From Planctomycetota bacterium (GTDB lineage: Bacteria > Planctomycetota > Planctomycetia > Pirellulales > UBA1268), in assembly GCA_003669605.1 (NCBI GenBank), contig QWOP01000028.1:1-51887 (forward strand): DNA of 51,887 nt, in the 5' to 3' direction. Below, piece by piece: positions 40,081 through 50,668 of this stretch. Both the position numbers and the translations under genes were made by a program. Within the stretch, counting starts at the first letter, position 1; each line of letters opens with the position of its first letter. The notes under the pieces are model-generated. The model was not told where the DNA came from. It saw only the letters and a list, made by a program, of their open reading frames with translations, and did no database searches.

Positions 40081-41064
40081 ATGCCGCCGATCCTCTTGGC
40101 GATGTTTCTCCTGGGAGTGACGCTCTCGCCGCGGTTGGTCGTGGCCGGGATGCCGCTGGGGCGGGACTGCGTCGCCGAGTTTGCCACCGTCGAGGAAGGG
40201 GCGGCGCTGCTGGGGAGCGCAGACGCCGGCACGCGGAGGATGAGCCCCTTCGACCGGGTGGCGCGGCTGAAATCGGCCGGTCGCGTCTCTCCGGAAGAGC
40301 ACCTCGCCTTCGCTGCCCGCTGCGTGCTCCCCTGGACGACAGCAGAACGGGAGGCCGTGACAGCCGCGGTGGCCGTCATCGATCCGCGGTTAACAGACTT
40401 GGGTGTGGTGCTCCCCGAGCGAGTGCTGCTGATCAAAACCAGCGGTGCCGAGGAGGCGCGTGCGGCCTACACTCGCGGAACGGCCATTGTCCTCCCGGAA
40501 CACATCCTCACCTCGCCGCCGGATGTCCTGCGGCGGTTGGTGTGCCATGAACTGTTTCATGTGCTCTCCCGCAGCAGCCCCGCTCTGCGGGAGAAACTCT
40601 ATGCCACGATTGGCTTTTTCCCCTGTGGCGACGTCGTCCTTCCCGGGGAGTTGGAGTCGCGCCGGATCACGAATCCCGACGCCCCCTTCTTCGATCATTG
40701 CATCCGCGTCACGGTCGACGGCCGCAAGGAGTGGGTCGTGCCTGTGCTCTATTCGCGATCGGAATACGACGCCGCCTCACGCCGCGATTTCTTCGCCACG
40801 ATGAACTTTCGATTGCTTGTCGTCCGATTGGAGGGCGAGCCATCGACTGCAGCGCCGCATCTGAAGAACGGCCGCGCGATCCTCCTAGAGACAGGGGCGG
40901 TGAGCGGATTCTTCGAGCAGGTGGGGAGGAACACGCAGTACCTCATCCATCCGGAGGAGATCCTTGCCGACAACTTTCAGATCCTCGTCCTTGATGCCTC
41001 GCCGGCTGCGTCCCCTGAGATTGTCCGCGGCGTCGCTGAGGTGCTCCGCCACTCGGCTCAATGA
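40081..41064 (+). CDS. Putative secreted metallopeptidase with HExxH motif
   Basis: A 327-residue protein with a Sec signal (cleavage near 'VVAG'). The zincin motif HELFH lies at 156-160 ('RRLVCHELFHVLSR'), preceded by the helix 'SPPDVLR', and a downstream Glu190 in 'LPGELESRRITNPDAP' could be the third ligand. Family identity beyond the zincin fold is unclear. The C-terminal half has 'PVLYSRSEYD', 'MNFRLLVVRLEG' and 'QYLIHPEEILADNFQIL', with the beta/alpha character of a minimal metallopeptidase. ATG 40081 was chosen for the signal; the longer frame from 39772 is not supported. Function is tentative. Confidence 0.8.
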   Translation: MPPILLAMFLLGVTLSPRLVVAGMPLGRDCVAEFATVEEGAALLGSADAGTRRMSPFDRVARLKSAGRVSPEEHLAFAARCVLPWTTAEREAVTAAVAVIDPRLTDLGVVLPERVLLIKTSGAEEARAAYTRGTAIVLPEHILTSPPDVLRRLVCHELFHVLSRSSPALREKLYATIGFFPCGDVVLPGELESRRITNPDAPFFDHCIRVTVDGRKEWVVPVLYSRSEYDAASRRDFFATMNFRLLVVRLEGEPSTAAPHLKNGRAILLETGAVSGFFEQVGRNTQYLIHPEEILADNFQILVLDASPAASPEIVRGVAEVLRHSAQ

Positions 41065-41428
41065 CTCTGGCAGGAAGCCGACTGTTCGCAGGTCCCGGCT
41101 CACGGTTCGTTTACGCAGCGGTGATTGCGAAAACTGCAATCGCTCCCCGATCTCCCCCGGTGGCTGGCGGAATCGATCGGATCACCCGGGAAACCGCCTC
41201 ACGCTGCAGGAGGGGGAGCTGTGCGGAACTTGTGGCTGCTGGCGGCGTTGAAGACATGGTCGGCAGAAGTGTCTTCTTAAATAAGAGTGGGAGAGGCTTG
41301 CCGCGGATCGACTACGATTGAAAGATCCACTCCGCCGACGCTCCACACTCTCCCACGCACCACTGACCGACAACCAACCGACGGACATCCCTCACCCGCG
41401 GTACTTTTTCGCGTTGCGGGGAATTGCC
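41065..41428. other. 364-bp intergenic stretch with inverted repeats
   Basis: No gene is recognisable. Two dyads are visible. GATTGC (41123-41128) and GCAATC (41136-41141) form a short stem about 60 bp past the metallopeptidase stop. GTGGGAGAG (41287-41295) and CTCTCCCAC (41348-41356) form a perfect nine-base inverted repeat with a 52-base loop, about 73 bp before the response-regulator ATG. The latter could be an operator or part of a structured leader; the former lacks a T-run. Confidence 0.4.
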
Positions 41429-42064
41429 ATGCAACCATCGATACCACTGTTCATCGTTCACCCCAAGGAATTGATTCGCGCTGGCCTAGCCGCCATGGTG
41501 GATGGTGCCGGATTTCGCGTGGTCGGATCGATGGCGACCGCCGCCGAGGCTTTGGCCGAGATGGGCCACAGCGGCGCCGTGGTCGCCTTGGTCGACACCG
41601 ACCTGCCTGACTCCGATGGCTTCTCCCTCGTCCGCCGCCTGACGGAGGTTGCCCCTGGGGTGCGTGTGGTGCTCTTCAGCCAATCGGGCGACGATATTCA
41701 CATGGCCCGGGCCCGGGCCGTCGGTGCCGTCAACTGCATGTCCAAGACATCGTCTTCCGAAGAGCTCGTGATTGCTCTTCGCGATGCAGCCACGGATCAG
41801 CCCCCCTCGGCGACCGCGGCCTTCGGTGCTGTGGCGGCGAAGATGCATTCCCCTCAGGCCACCGGCCTCAGCGCTCATCTCACCTCGCGCGAGCGACAGG
41901 TGCTCTGTCATCTGGCGTATGGACTGGCCAACGACGAGATCGCCACGTCGCTGAAGATCGGGATCGAAACGGTGAAAACGCATGTCCACAAGTTGCTGCG
42001 GAAGATGGCGGTGCGGGACAGGACGCAGGCTGCGGTCTGGGCAGTGAAAAACGGTTTCACCTGA
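41429..42064 (+). CDS. LuxR/NarL-family response regulator, atypical receiver
   Basis: A 211-residue regulator: receiver domain about 5-120 and a LuxR-type HTH about 148-210 ('LTSRERQVLCHLAYGLANDEIATSLKIGIETVKTHVHKLLRKM'). The phospho-acceptor is Asp56 ('ALVDTDLPDSDGF') and the conserved Lys is 108 ('CMSKT'). The acidic pair that binds Mg2+ is missing: where NarL-type regulators read 'VDDHELVRRGL', this reads 'VHPKELIRAGL' (His11, Pro12). Canonical phosphorylation is thus doubtful. No histidine kinase is adjacent. ATG 41429 is preferred (GGGGA upstream) over a longer frame from 41318. It is followed by a Tat-exported protein 73 bp away, the likely co-transcribed target. Confidence 0.9.
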   Translation: MQPSIPLFIVHPKELIRAGLAAMVDGAGFRVVGSMATAAEALAEMGHSGAVVALVDTDLPDSDGFSLVRRLTEVAPGVRVVLFSQSGDDIHMARARAVGAVNCMSKTSSSEELVIALRDAATDQPPSATAAFGAVAAKMHSPQATGLSAHLTSRERQVLCHLAYGLANDEIATSLKIGIETVKTHVHKLLRKMAVRDRTQAAVWAVKNGFT

Positions 42065-42137
42065 GCGGGCCGTGGTAGGATGGCCAGTGACGGGCGCCGG
42101 GGGGCCTCCAAAGACGATCCACCACAGGGAGCGAACC

Positions 42138-43688
42138 ATGACTCTGCGCGATCGCCGTGAATTCCTCCGTGCCGTCGGCCACGGCACTTTGCTTGCCGGA
42201 ATCGGCACCGCTGCTGCGGTGGAATTGGGGCTCTGTCCGGCGTGGGCCGACCAAGATCCGCCGGCCCTCGACTTCGGTCCCCGCGAGCCGCTGGTGCGGC
42301 TGCTTCAAGACACTCCGCCTGAGAAGTTGATCGCAGTGGTGATCGGAAAACTCCGCAGTGGAACGGGGCTCGACGACCTCGTGGCCGCCGCGGCGCTTGC
42401 CAATGCGCGGACGTTCGCCGGCGAGGACTACATCGGTTTCCACACGATGATGGCGCTGGTTCCGGCCCGCTGCATGGCGGCCGAACTACCGGCGGCCCAG
42501 GCGGCGCTGCCGGTTTTGAAAGTGCTCCATCGCAACGCCCAGCGGATCACGGCGGTGGGGGGACGGGCTACCGAGAAGTTGCGGCAGGTCGCCGCCAGTG
42601 GACCGGCACCATCTTCCCCGACAGCGGTCCGGGATGCGATTCGGCGGGGCGATCTCCAGGGGGCTGAAGATCGCCTAGCAGCCGCGGTGACGGAGTCTCC
42701 GGAAAGAGGATTCGGTCAGGTGCTCACTGCGGTGGAGGATGGCCTTGAGGTGCACCGAGTTGTGATGCCGCATCGGGCGTGGGAACTTGTCAATCTCGTC
42801 GGCAGGGAGCATGCCTTCACGCTCCTTCGTCAATCGGTTCATTACTGTGCCATCAACGATGCCAATCCGCAGTACGCCGAGCGGTTCGCCGGGCTGCGGG
42901 AGAAAGTCGCCTCGCTGATGGATCGGGTGCCGCCGGAGGTGGCCTCACGTCAGGCCGACGATGCTTGGGTGGATGGCTTGGCCAGGCAGATAATCTCGTC
43001 GTCTCCTGCCGTCGCCGCCGACCTCGTAGCGGCAGCCCTGGATGAGGGTTTTCCGGCGATCACCATCGGCGAGGCGGTGGGATTGGCGGCAGCCGATCTC
43101 GTGCTCCGCGATCCGGGGCGGAGTTCCCAGGCAGCTTCGGAAGGCAAGCCAGCCGGCAGCGTCCACGGCGATTCGACCGGCGTCCATGCCTGTGACGCCA
43201 TCAACGCCCTTCGGGGAATGGCGCTGGTAGATGGTGGCCGGCACGCTGCTGCCTGTCTGGTGTTGGCGGCTTGGGAAGTGGCCAGTGACGCTGGATACCG
43301 CCGGGGCGAGTTTTCCGTCGATCTCCCCTACCCCCATGCAGCGGCCCTGACGGGGCTGACGGCTACCGATCCGGGGGTGTTACTCCGCTCGGCCAATGAA
43401 GCGATTGTCGCTGGGGAGCAGGCGCTCGCCGCGGCAGCGGTGGAACGCTACGGCAGGCTCGGGGGCCCCCCGCGGCCGGTGTTCGAAATGCTGCTGCGGT
43501 ACGCGGTCAGCGAGGACGGTGCCCTGCATGCCGAGAAGTTTTATCGAACTGTGTCAGAGGCTTTTGAAACGGCCCGGCCGGCGCTGCGCTGGCGGCATCT
43601 GGTGGCCCTGGCGCGGGTCACGGCCAGCGAATATGGCACCCCGGCTCCCGGCATCGCCGAAGCGCGGAGTTTGCTGGGGCTGTCCTGA
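42138..43688 (+). CDS. Tat-exported protein of unknown function
   Basis: A 516-residue protein. ATG 42138 has AGGGAG six bases upstream and opens 'MTLRDRREFLRAVGHG', a twin-arginine signal. The mature part is mostly helical ('GLDDLVAAAALANARTFAGEDYIGFHTMMALVPARCMAA', 'VSEDGALHAEKFYRTVSEAFE'), with two His residues in a 'SVHGDSTGVHACDAINAL' stretch and a conserved-looking 'PYPHAAALTGLTATDPGVLL'. It recalls planctomycete Tat proteins with a 'LAGVRNVQPRP'-type opening, which have no described function. I cannot assign an enzyme class. The gene follows the response regulator and may be its target. Confidence 0.8.
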   Translation: MTLRDRREFLRAVGHGTLLAGIGTAAAVELGLCPAWADQDPPALDFGPREPLVRLLQDTPPEKLIAVVIGKLRSGTGLDDLVAAAALANARTFAGEDYIGFHTMMALVPARCMAAELPAAQAALPVLKVLHRNAQRITAVGGRATEKLRQVAASGPAPSSPTAVRDAIRRGDLQGAEDRLAAAVTESPERGFGQVLTAVEDGLEVHRVVMPHRAWELVNLVGREHAFTLLRQSVHYCAINDANPQYAERFAGLREKVASLMDRVPPEVASRQADDAWVDGLARQIISSSPAVAADLVAAALDEGFPAITIGEAVGLAAADLVLRDPGRSSQAASEGKPAGSVHGDSTGVHACDAINALRGMALVDGGRHAAACLVLAAWEVASDAGYRRGEFSVDLPYPHAAALTGLTATDPGVLLRSANEAIVAGEQALAAAAVERYGRLGGPPRPVFEMLLRYAVSEDGALHAEKFYRTVSEAFETARPALRWRHLVALARVTASEYGTPAPGIAEARSLLGLS

Positions 43689-43778
43689 CGGGAGCCAAGA
43701 GCTCTGACGTGAGCGCCGGTCTGGTCTGCCAGTCTCCCCTCCTGCGCCGACCCGTCCCGCAACGGGATCGGTTTGCGT

Positions 43779-44867
43779 TCACACCTTCTCGAGCTTCGTG
43801 ATCCGCCCAGTGGCCACCCACTCCGCGACGAAGATGTGGCCTTCAGGGGTGAAGCAGGCGTCGTGCGGGTGAACGAACTGGCCGTCGAGCCACTTGTCGG
43901 GATGGCCGCGGAGATTCTCCACCTCTCCGAGGCGATCGACGGCCTGACCGAGCCGGGCGACGATCATGTTCTTCTCGTCGAGCAAAGTCACGCAGGCTTT
44001 GAGTTCGGGCACGACCATCAGGTTCTTCCAGGTGTCGATGTTGGCCGGCAGACCGAAGCCGGTGAGGGTCTCCTGGTAGACGCCCTCCATGGAAAACACC
44101 TGGAGCGTGTCGTGGGCCCGGTCCGTGACGACGATCGTCGGCTCCCGCCCCGCTCGACGATCAACCCACAGGCCGTGCGCGGTGTTGAATGTCCCCTGGC
44201 CGTCACCGGCACCCCCAAAGCAACTCACCCACTTCGCATCCTTGTCGTAGCGGTGGATCTTGAACGTGCCGTAGCCGTCAGCGAGGAGGAATCCGCCGTC
44301 GTCGAGGAAGGCGACGTTGGTGGGGAGGAAGCCCTCCCGAGTCCAGGTGGGGGTCGTCGAGAGATCCTCGCCTGCGGCATAGCAGCCCGACTCCATCGGT
44401 GCCTTGCGGTACCAGACCGTCTCGCCGTGGAGCGTGAGCTTTGCGAAGGCCTTCACTTGTTGGTAAGCGCAGACATAGAGAAATTCTTCGTTCCCCTCCT
44501 TGCGGACTTCGATGCCGTGGCCGCCCCCCTGAAACTGGCTGCCAAAGGCCCGGACGAATGTCCCCTCGCTATCGAAGACAAAAATCGCTGGGTGGTCTTT
44601 GTGTTCCTTCCGTCCTTCGTGGATCACATACAGGTGGCCTGCGCCGTCCACGGCGACGTTGTGCGTGGTCTGCCAGGTAAAGCGATCAGGGAGTTTCGGG
44701 AAGTGGTGGTGGACGCGGAAGGTGTGTTCGCCCGCGCCGATGATCGTCTCTGTCCCTGACTGGCGGACGTTGGCTAGGCCTGGCACCGCAGCAGCCGCCG
44801 CTCCCAAGGCGATGGTTCCGGTGAAACCACGGCGGGAGAATCGGAGAGGCGAGCGGTCGCGAGGCAT
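43779..44867 (-). CDS. Tat-exported NHL/6-bladed beta-propeller
   Basis: A 362-residue exported propeller. ATG 44867 has GAGGAG upstream and a twin-arginine signal ('FSRRGFTGTIALG'). The propeller shows NHL-like blades: 'THNVAVDGAGHLYVIHEG', 'IFVFDSEGTFVRAFGSQFQGGGHGIEVR', 'FGGAGDGQGTFNTAHGLWVD', 'LQVFSMEGVYQETL' and 'FVHPHDACFTPEGHIFVAEW'. It is close to planctomycete proteins annotated as peptidyl-alpha-hydroxyglycine lyase-like or 6-bladed propeller. It is the third gene of the cytochrome/DUF1501 operon, 169 bp downstream of DUF1501. Confidence 0.88.
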   Translation of the reverse strand: MPRDRSPLRFSRRGFTGTIALGAAAAAVPGLANVRQSGTETIIGAGEHTFRVHHHFPKLPDRFTWQTTHNVAVDGAGHLYVIHEGRKEHKDHPAIFVFDSEGTFVRAFGSQFQGGGHGIEVRKEGNEEFLYVCAYQQVKAFAKLTLHGETVWYRKAPMESGCYAAGEDLSTTPTWTREGFLPTNVAFLDDGGFLLADGYGTFKIHRYDKDAKWVSCFGGAGDGQGTFNTAHGLWVDRRAGREPTIVVTDRAHDTLQVFSMEGVYQETLTGFGLPANIDTWKNLMVVPELKACVTLLDEKNMIVARLGQAVDRLGEVENLRGHPDKWLDGQFVHPHDACFTPEGHIFVAEWVATGRITKLEKV

Positions 44868-45036
44868 GGAAAATCTCCTCTGGAGAAATCGCGTCTGGTG
44901 TCAGGCGGCAAGTGGGCCACGGGGAGAGGGGTTGGAAGCCGGATTTCTTCGGCCCCGTCGCGCTGCCCCCTCGTGGAAGGTTGTAGTCCGCCGGCGACGT
45001 GACGCCAAGCGCCGGGGGAGGCTCGAGAGAGCGTGC

Positions 45037-46452
45037 TCAGGTGAGAATTTCGCGGATCACCCGGCCGTGGACGTCGGAGAGGCGGAAATCGCGGCCGCCG
45101 AAGCGGTAGGTGAGTTGCTCGTGATCGACACCAAGCAGATGGAGGACCGTCGCCCAGAGGTGGTGGACAGAGACCGGGTTCTCGACGGCGTGGTAGCCGA
45201 GGTCGTCGGTGGCGCCATAGACGGTGCCCCCCTTGATCCCTCCGCCGGCCAACCAGACGCTGAATCCAAACGGGTTGTGGTCGCGGCCGTCCGAACCTTG
45301 CGCGAACGGCGTCCGGCCGAACTCGCCAGCCCAAACGACAAGCGTCTCTTCAAAGAGGCCGCGCTGCTTGAGGTCGTGGATCAATCCGGCGATCGGCTGG
45401 TCGACCTGCGTTGCCATTTCGGCGTGGCCGGTCTTCAAGCCCCCATGCTGATCCCAGGGATTGCCGATCTGCCCGAGTTCGGCAGGCCGCGGCAGGCAGG
45501 TGAGCTCGATAAACCGGACGCCTCGTTCCACCATCCGCCGGGCGAGAAGACACTGTCTGCCGTATTCCACCGTCTCCTTGACGGGCGACTTGAGCCCGTA
45601 GAGTTCCATGGTTTCCCTCGTCTCGTCGGCGAGGTCAACGAGCCCCGGGACCGCAGCCTGCATCCTGGCTGCCGTCTCATAATTTTTGATCGCGGCCTCG
45701 ATCCGCGGCTCGTCGCCAGCCACGGCGCGGTGCCGGCGATCAAGTTGCTCGACGACGCGCATCCTCGCTTGTTGGCTCTGGAGCGGCTCGCGCGGGCGGA
45801 CGTTGGCGATCGGTTCCGCCGCCGAGGGATCGAGGAGCGTTGCCTGGTGGGTGGCTGGAAGATACCCGCTGCCGTAGATCCCCACGCCGCCGAGCGGTGG
45901 CCCGCCACTGGCGAGGACCACAAATCCGGGCAGGTCTTGGCACTCGCTCCCCAAGCCGTACGACATCCAGGCACCGGCACTTGGATGGCCCGCCAGGGAA
46001 AACCCGCTGTGGATGTGGTAGTTGGCCTGGGCATGCTCGTTGGCGGGGCTCGTCATCGAGCGGATCACCGCCAGGTCGTCAGCACAGCCAGCAATGCGCG
46101 GAAAAAGGTCGCTGACCGGCAGGCCGCTGTTGCCCCGGCGGTGAAACTCCCACGGGCTCGCCATGATCGTGCCGTTGGCATTAAACATCGTCGGCTTGAT
46201 GGGCACTGGCATCGGCTTGCCATGATCCACCGCCAGCCTCGGCTTGGGATCGAAGGAGTCGACGGCCGACACTCCCCCCGACATGAAGCAGAAGATCACG
46301 CTCCTCACGCGCCGCGGCACGGCGGCGGGAGTGGCGCGAGCCTGGTTTCCCTGGGCCAGGAGCGCTGAGAGGGCCACGAGCCCAAAACCGGTCGAGGCTT
46401 GGGCGAGGAGATCGCGTCGTGGGATGGCCCACGACCGATGGTCATTCCACAT
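45037..46452 (-). CDS. DUF1501 Tat-exported protein
   Basis: A 471-residue DUF1501 protein, ATG 46452 overlapping the cytochrome stop by 11 bases, so translation is coupled. The N-terminus '[15 protein letters not shown]' is a twin-arginine signal. Conserved blocks: '[22 protein letters not shown]', '[20 protein letters not shown]', '[21 protein letters not shown]', '[14 protein letters not shown]', 'WDQHGGL', '[24 protein letters not shown]' and '[35 protein letters not shown]'. It is the best preserved of the DUF1501 copies here. Confidence 0.95.
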   Translation of the reverse strand: MWNDHRSWAIPRRDLLAQASTGFGLVALSALLAQGNQARATPAAVPRRVRSVIFCFMSGGVSAVDSFDPKPRLAVDHGKPMPVPIKPTMFNANGTIMASPWEFHRRGNSGLPVSDLFPRIAGCADDLAVIRSMTSPANEHAQANYHIHSGFSLAGHPSAGAWMSYGLGSECQDLPGFVVLASGGPPLGGVGIYGSGYLPATHQATLLDPSAAEPIANVRPREPLQSQQARMRVVEQLDRRHRAVAGDEPRIEAAIKNYETAARMQAAVPGLVDLADETRETMELYGLKSPVKETVEYGRQCLLARRMVERGVRFIELTCLPRPAELGQIGNPWDQHGGLKTGHAEMATQVDQPIAGLIHDLKQRGLFEETLVVWAGEFGRTPFAQGSDGRDHNPFGFSVWLAGGGIKGGTVYGATDDLGYHAVENPVSVHHLWATVLHLLGVDHEQLTYRFGGRDFRLSDVHGRVIREILT

Positions 46453-49400
46453 AGATAAACTCCTTCAGGCAGAGAATTGTATGGGCCACGTCACCCCAGG
46501 CCAGGGCATCGGCATCTGCTCGAGCGCGTGGTGTTCCGTCGGGGAGCGAGGCGTACGTGGCTTCTGCTTGAGCGAGATAGGCCAGGAGCGCCGCGGTTTC
46601 GTCGCTGTCTGGCGCGCGGCCGAGCGATTCGAGGAACATGCCGCGAATCCGCGTCTGAGGGGGCGATGCGGCGGCGGCGACGCGGGTGCCCCACTTCGTC
46701 GCCTGCTGGATGACAAATGGGTCGTTGAGCATCGTCAGCGCCTGCACTGGTCCCCCGGTGAGATCGCGTACTCCGCGTGTTGTGGTTGGCTTCGGGGCAT
46801 CGAAGACCTCGAGGAATGGGTTGTGGGCATTGCGGCGGATCCGCAGATAGAGGCTCCGACGGCGATTGCCGTCGAGCGGACCGACGGTCCCTCCCCCCTC
46901 GGTCTTCGTCGTGTAGAAGACGTCGACTCCCGGGCCCCCGATGGTGGTGTCGAGCGCGCCGGAAGCAGCGAGGATCGCATCGCGGATCGCATCGGCGTCG
47001 AGTCGGCGGAGGGAGGCGTGCGAGAGGAGCTCATTGAGCGGGTCGATCTCACTGGCCCCCGCCGGGGGACGTGTCGCCCCACGGAAAGCCCGGCTGGTCA
47101 CCATCTGCCGCAAGGCTTGCTTCACTGACCAGCCGTCGTCGATGAAGCGGAGGGCCAGCCAGTCGAGGAGCTCTGGGTGCGAAGGCGCTGTGCCGAGGAG
47201 GCCGAAGTTGTCGGTGGTGGCCACGATGCCGCGGCCGAAAACATGGTGCCAAAGCCGGTTGACCATCACGCGGGCAAGCAGATCCCTTCCCGGCCCGACT
47301 GCTTCGTCGGCGAGTTGGAGCCGGCCGCTCGGGGCTGCCGTGGAGTCAGCCCGCAGCGCGTAGGGTTCGCTGCCGAAAATCGACAGGCCCCGCCGTGGCA
47401 CCAAAGCAGCGGGACGGGTGTGCTGACCGCGGACGAAGAGTGGAGAATCGTACCCTTTGGCCTCCAAGACCCCCGGTGCCCGGCGCGGCACGGGGATCGC
47501 CCGCTCGACAGCCCGGTAACGCTCCACAGTCTCGCGCAGGCCCGGCAGCTCAAGGAGCGTTGTCGGCAGGATGCCGCGGCGGACAAAGAAGTCGAGCAGC
47601 GCCCGATCGTCGTCGGCAAGCGTGCCCTCCCGCCAGGCTCCGACAGCGCTTTCCAGCCGAGAGGCAAGCCGGATGGCGAGTTCGGCGGGGCTCTGTGGTA
47701 CAGCGCCTTCAAGGAATGGTGCCGCGGCCAGGAAGGTGTCGCGGGGAGGCTCGGGGGCATCCCCCTTCATGACGGCAGCGATCCCAAAGAAGGCCCGCTC
47801 GACAGGGTCGGTGACCAATTCGACATACGCAGTCGCCCCCCGGCGGTAGTTGGTGTCGAGACGGAGCCAGGCCGAGTCGTCTGAATCGGGCCGGACGGCC
47901 GGATAGATGCCGCCGTTTCCGAGCGGATAGTTCTCGATGACCAGCCGGGCAAACGTACCCCTCCCCAAGACCCGCAGGTAGACGCTGTCGGTGTCGATGA
48001 CAAACCGCGGTGATTGGTAGACGCCCGGCTGGCGGGTGCTTATCAGGTGCGAATAGATCCCCGCCGGCAGGATGCCGGTGATCACGCGCTCGCCATCGGC
48101 AGCGACGCTGAACTCCCCGTTGGCTGCGGGCTCGGTGGGCAGTCCTGTCCCGTGCCGGAACCAGGAGCCGTGGTCGGTGCCGCGGAGATCCCAAAGGAGC
48201 GTGGCGTGGGCGTGGGACTCGGCCCGGGATTGTCGCTCGGTGCTGAGCGCGGCCACGCGCGCAGCCCAGGTCGTAGGCCACTTGTCTTCTGGCGTTGCGG
48301 TGAGCTGTGCCCAGATGTGGAGTGGGCTCGTCGCATCACCGCCGGCCTGGGCAATTGCCGCCTCGAGAGGATCCCCGCTCAAGGCCTCTGTATCGCGAAG
48401 CACCGCCGCGATCCGTGCGCGGTCGGCGCGGAGATCGGCGAGCAAGATTCGCGTGGCATCGTCAAGGACCGCGAGGAGTTCCTCGTCAGAGACTCCTTCC
48501 GGCCCGGCTTGGAACGACGCCGCCACTTCAGCTGCCGTCAGCGCTCGGTCGTAGGCCCGCGCCTCGTCGATCTCACCGGCCAGCGGCGGGTTGATCTCGG
48601 AGAGTCGCTGCCCGAAGAGAAATCGGGCCCCGCCCGCAGTGAAGGTCCAAAGCGCCCCCTTGGTGTACGGATCGCCATACGGCACGCCATTGCGGTACAT
48701 GCAGATCGAGCCGTCGGCGGCGTAGGCGATTGCGATATGGACGAATTCGCCCGGGAGAGCGCTTTCCGCCGGACCGCCGGGATCCTGAGTGCGGTTGAAG
48801 AAGTCGCTTCCCGGCAACCAGTGGCCGGCCTTCATCTCGCCGAACACGATCGAGTCAAAGAATCGGCCCGCGGGCATGTCGAGGCCGATCACCCCGCCCC
48901 CCTGCTGATCGAGGTTTGAAAGTGTTACCCAGGCTTCGAGCGTCTTCTCGCGGAGGTCGCGCTGCAGCGCCTTGGAACGCATGTTCGCTCCCACTCCGTC
49001 GAGCACCAGGCGGCCAGCGCGGAGGACGGCACCGCCGAGCAATTCGCCGTCGAGCGATCCGATACTGTCACGGGCGTCGTCAGCAAAACTCCAGCGGGCC
49101 ATCGGCACAGGGAGTGTCGCGGCCGCAGGTGACACTCCACGGCGTCGCAGCACGACCTCCCGCGCCGGCCGTTCGATGTTTTCGATCGCCCCACCTGCTG
49201 CCGTCAGCGATTCCTGCAGGATCCTGCGCCTCATGGTGCGGGAGGACTGTTCTTGGAGTGCGGTGCCGAGACGGGACGCCGCCTCCTCCCAGGCTGCTGC
49301 GAGACCAGTTCGTATGGCTCCTTTGAGGGTCGCGAGTTCCGCTGCGCCAGCCTGGAGCGTCTCCGATCGATCGAGGATTACCTCTCCTGGACGGCTACTG

Positions 49401-50599
49401 GAGAAGATGCCGTAGAGGGCGTAGAAATCCTCCTGCGTCACGGGATCAAACTTGTGGTCGTGGCAGCGGGCACACGCAGCGGTCAGTCCGAAGAAGGTCT
49501 TGGAGTAGACATCAATTTGGTTCTCGACCACCTTGACCTGGTCGTCGAGGGCATCGACGGGCACGAAGCCGAGTTCCACCATCCGCAGGTGGGCCGGACC
49601 GATTGCCGATTCATTCCAGCCATCGGTGGCGTTCCAACGCGGGTCGGGGAGGAGATCGCCGGCGATTTGTTCGCGCACGAACCGGTCGAAAGGGAGGTCG
49701 TCGTTGAAGGCCCGGACGAGGTAGTCGCGGTAGCGCCAGGCGCCTGGCAGTTCCGGGTCTCCCTGGCTCCCGTGCGACTCGCAATAGCGCATCAGATCCA
49801 TCCAGTGGCGTGCGAAGCGCTCGCCAAAGCGCGGAGAGGCGAGCATTCGTTCGACGGCTGATTCGTAGGCGAGCGTCGAGGGATCAGCGGTAAAGGCGAC
49901 GACCTCTTCTGGCGTGGGCGGCAGCCCGGTGAGCACCAGCGACAGCCTGCGGAGGAGTGTGGCTGCGTCGGCGGTGGGGGCGGGGTTGATGCCAGCTGCG
50001 TCGAGCCGGGACAGAAGAAATCGATCGATGGGGTGTCCGTTCCAGTCGGCAAGGCGCGCTGGTGCCGCCTCGTGGGCTGCAAGGGGCTGAAAGCTCCACC
50101 ATTTCCGCCGCTCGGCGAAATCGGCCGGTGCTGTCGTCGCTCCCACTGCGGGAGGATCGCGCGGGTCGGGGGCACCGGCGGCAATCCAGGCAGTGAAGGC
50201 GGCAAGCGTGTTGTCGTCGAGGCGATCGCTCCCTTGGGGCATCTCAAGCCCTGGCAGTTCATGCTTGAGGATCTTGAGGAGCCGGCTGTTCTCTGGATCG
50301 CCGGGCACGATGATCGCTCCGCTGGTCCCCCCAGCACGGATGCCTTCCCGGTGGTCGAGGACGAGGCCTCCTTCGACGACGCCGCCGGTCCGATGGCACT
50401 CCTGGCAGCGTTCCACGAGGACCGGTCGGATGTGCGTCTCGAAGAGAGTGAGTGCCTGCTGGTCGTCGGCACTGAGGGGATCGACTGCCACCAGGCACAT
50501 CGCCAACGACGACAAGAGCATCGCGGCATAGCGACGACAGTCTGACACGCAACGCACTGGCCATTCCCCCACAAAGTTGCCGCGAAGTCGGGCCGGCAC
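46442..50599 (-). CDS. PSCyt1-DUF1549-LamG-DUF1553 giant surface cytochrome
   Basis: A 1385-residue protein when read from a GTG at 50599; a GTG at 50548 and an ATG at 50521 ('[20 protein letters not shown]') are alternatives, all giving a signal peptide. PSCyt1 has CQECH (65-69 in the long form). DUF1549 follows with '[17 protein letters not shown]' and a second CxxCH in '[12 protein letters not shown]'. About 470-660 is a LamG/concanavalin-like jelly roll: '[18 protein letters not shown]', '[10 protein letters not shown]', '[20 protein letters not shown]', '[22 protein letters not shown]'. A beta-rich region (about 790-960) precedes DUF1553 ('[24 protein letters not shown]', '[11 protein letters not shown]'). 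The LamG module likely binds a glycan. Confidence 0.93.
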   Translation of the reverse strand: MPARLRGNFVGEWPVRCVSDCRRYAAMLLSSLAMCLVAVDPLSADDQQALTLFETHIRPVLVERCQECHRTGGVVEGGLVLDHREGIRAGGTSGAIIVPGDPENSRLLKILKHELPGLEMPQGSDRLDDNTLAAFTAWIAAGAPDPRDPPAVGATTAPADFAERRKWWSFQPLAAHEAAPARLADWNGHPIDRFLLSRLDAAGINPAPTADAATLLRRLSLVLTGLPPTPEEVVAFTADPSTLAYESAVERMLASPRFGERFARHWMDLMRYCESHGSQGDPELPGAWRYRDYLVRAFNDDLPFDRFVREQIAGDLLPDPRWNATDGWNESAIGPAHLRMVELGFVPVDALDDQVKVVENQIDVYSKTFFGLTAACARCHDHKFDPVTQEDFYALYGIFSSSRPGEVILDRSETLQAGAAELATLKGAIRTGLAAAWEEAASRLGTALQEQSSRTMRRRILQESLTAAGGAIENIERPAREVVLRRRGVSPAAATLPVPMARWSFADDARDSIGSLDGELLGGAVLRAGRLVLDGVGANMRSKALQRDLREKTLEAWVTLSNLDQQGGGVIGLDMPAGRFFDSIVFGEMKAGHWLPGSDFFNRTQDPGGPAESALPGEFVHIAIAYAADGSICMYRNGVPYGDPYTKGALWTFTAGGARFLFGQRLSEINPPLAGEIDEARAYDRALTAAEVAASFQAGPEGVSDEELLAVLDDATRILLADLRADRARIAAVLRDTEALSGDPLEAAIAQAGGDATSPLHIWAQLTATPEDKWPTTWAARVAALSTERQSRAESHAHATLLWDLRGTDHGSWFRHGTGLPTEPAANGEFSVAADGERVITGILPAGIYSHLISTRQPGVYQSPRFVIDTDSVYLRVLGRGTFARLVIENYPLGNGGIYPAVRPDSDDSAWLRLDTNYRRGATAYVELVTDPVERAFFGIAAVMKGDAPEPPRDTFLAAAPFLEGAVPQSPAELAIRLASRLESAVGAWREGTLADDDRALLDFFVRRGILPTTLLELPGLRETVERYRAVERAIPVPRRAPGVLEAKGYDSPLFVRGQHTRPAALVPRRGLSIFGSEPYALRADSTAAPSGRLQLADEAVGPGRDLLARVMVNRLWHHVFGRGIVATTDNFGLLGTAPSHPELLDWLALRFIDDGWSVKQALRQMVTSRAFRGATRPPAGASEIDPLNELLSHASLRRLDADAIRDAILAASGALDTTIGGPGVDVFYTTKTEGGGTVGPLDGNRRRSLYLRIRRNAHNPFLEVFDAPKPTTTRGVRDLTGGPVQALTMLNDPFVIQQATKWGTRVAAAASPPQTRIRGMFLESLGRAPDSDETAALLAYLAQAEATYASLPDGTPRARADADALAWGDVAHTILCLKEFIYVE

Positions 50600-50668
50600 C
50601 TGCCCACCGCTAGACTGTCATGCATTGTACCTTCCCCCGCCCCACCGGCCCCCGAGGTTTTGCTCCTC

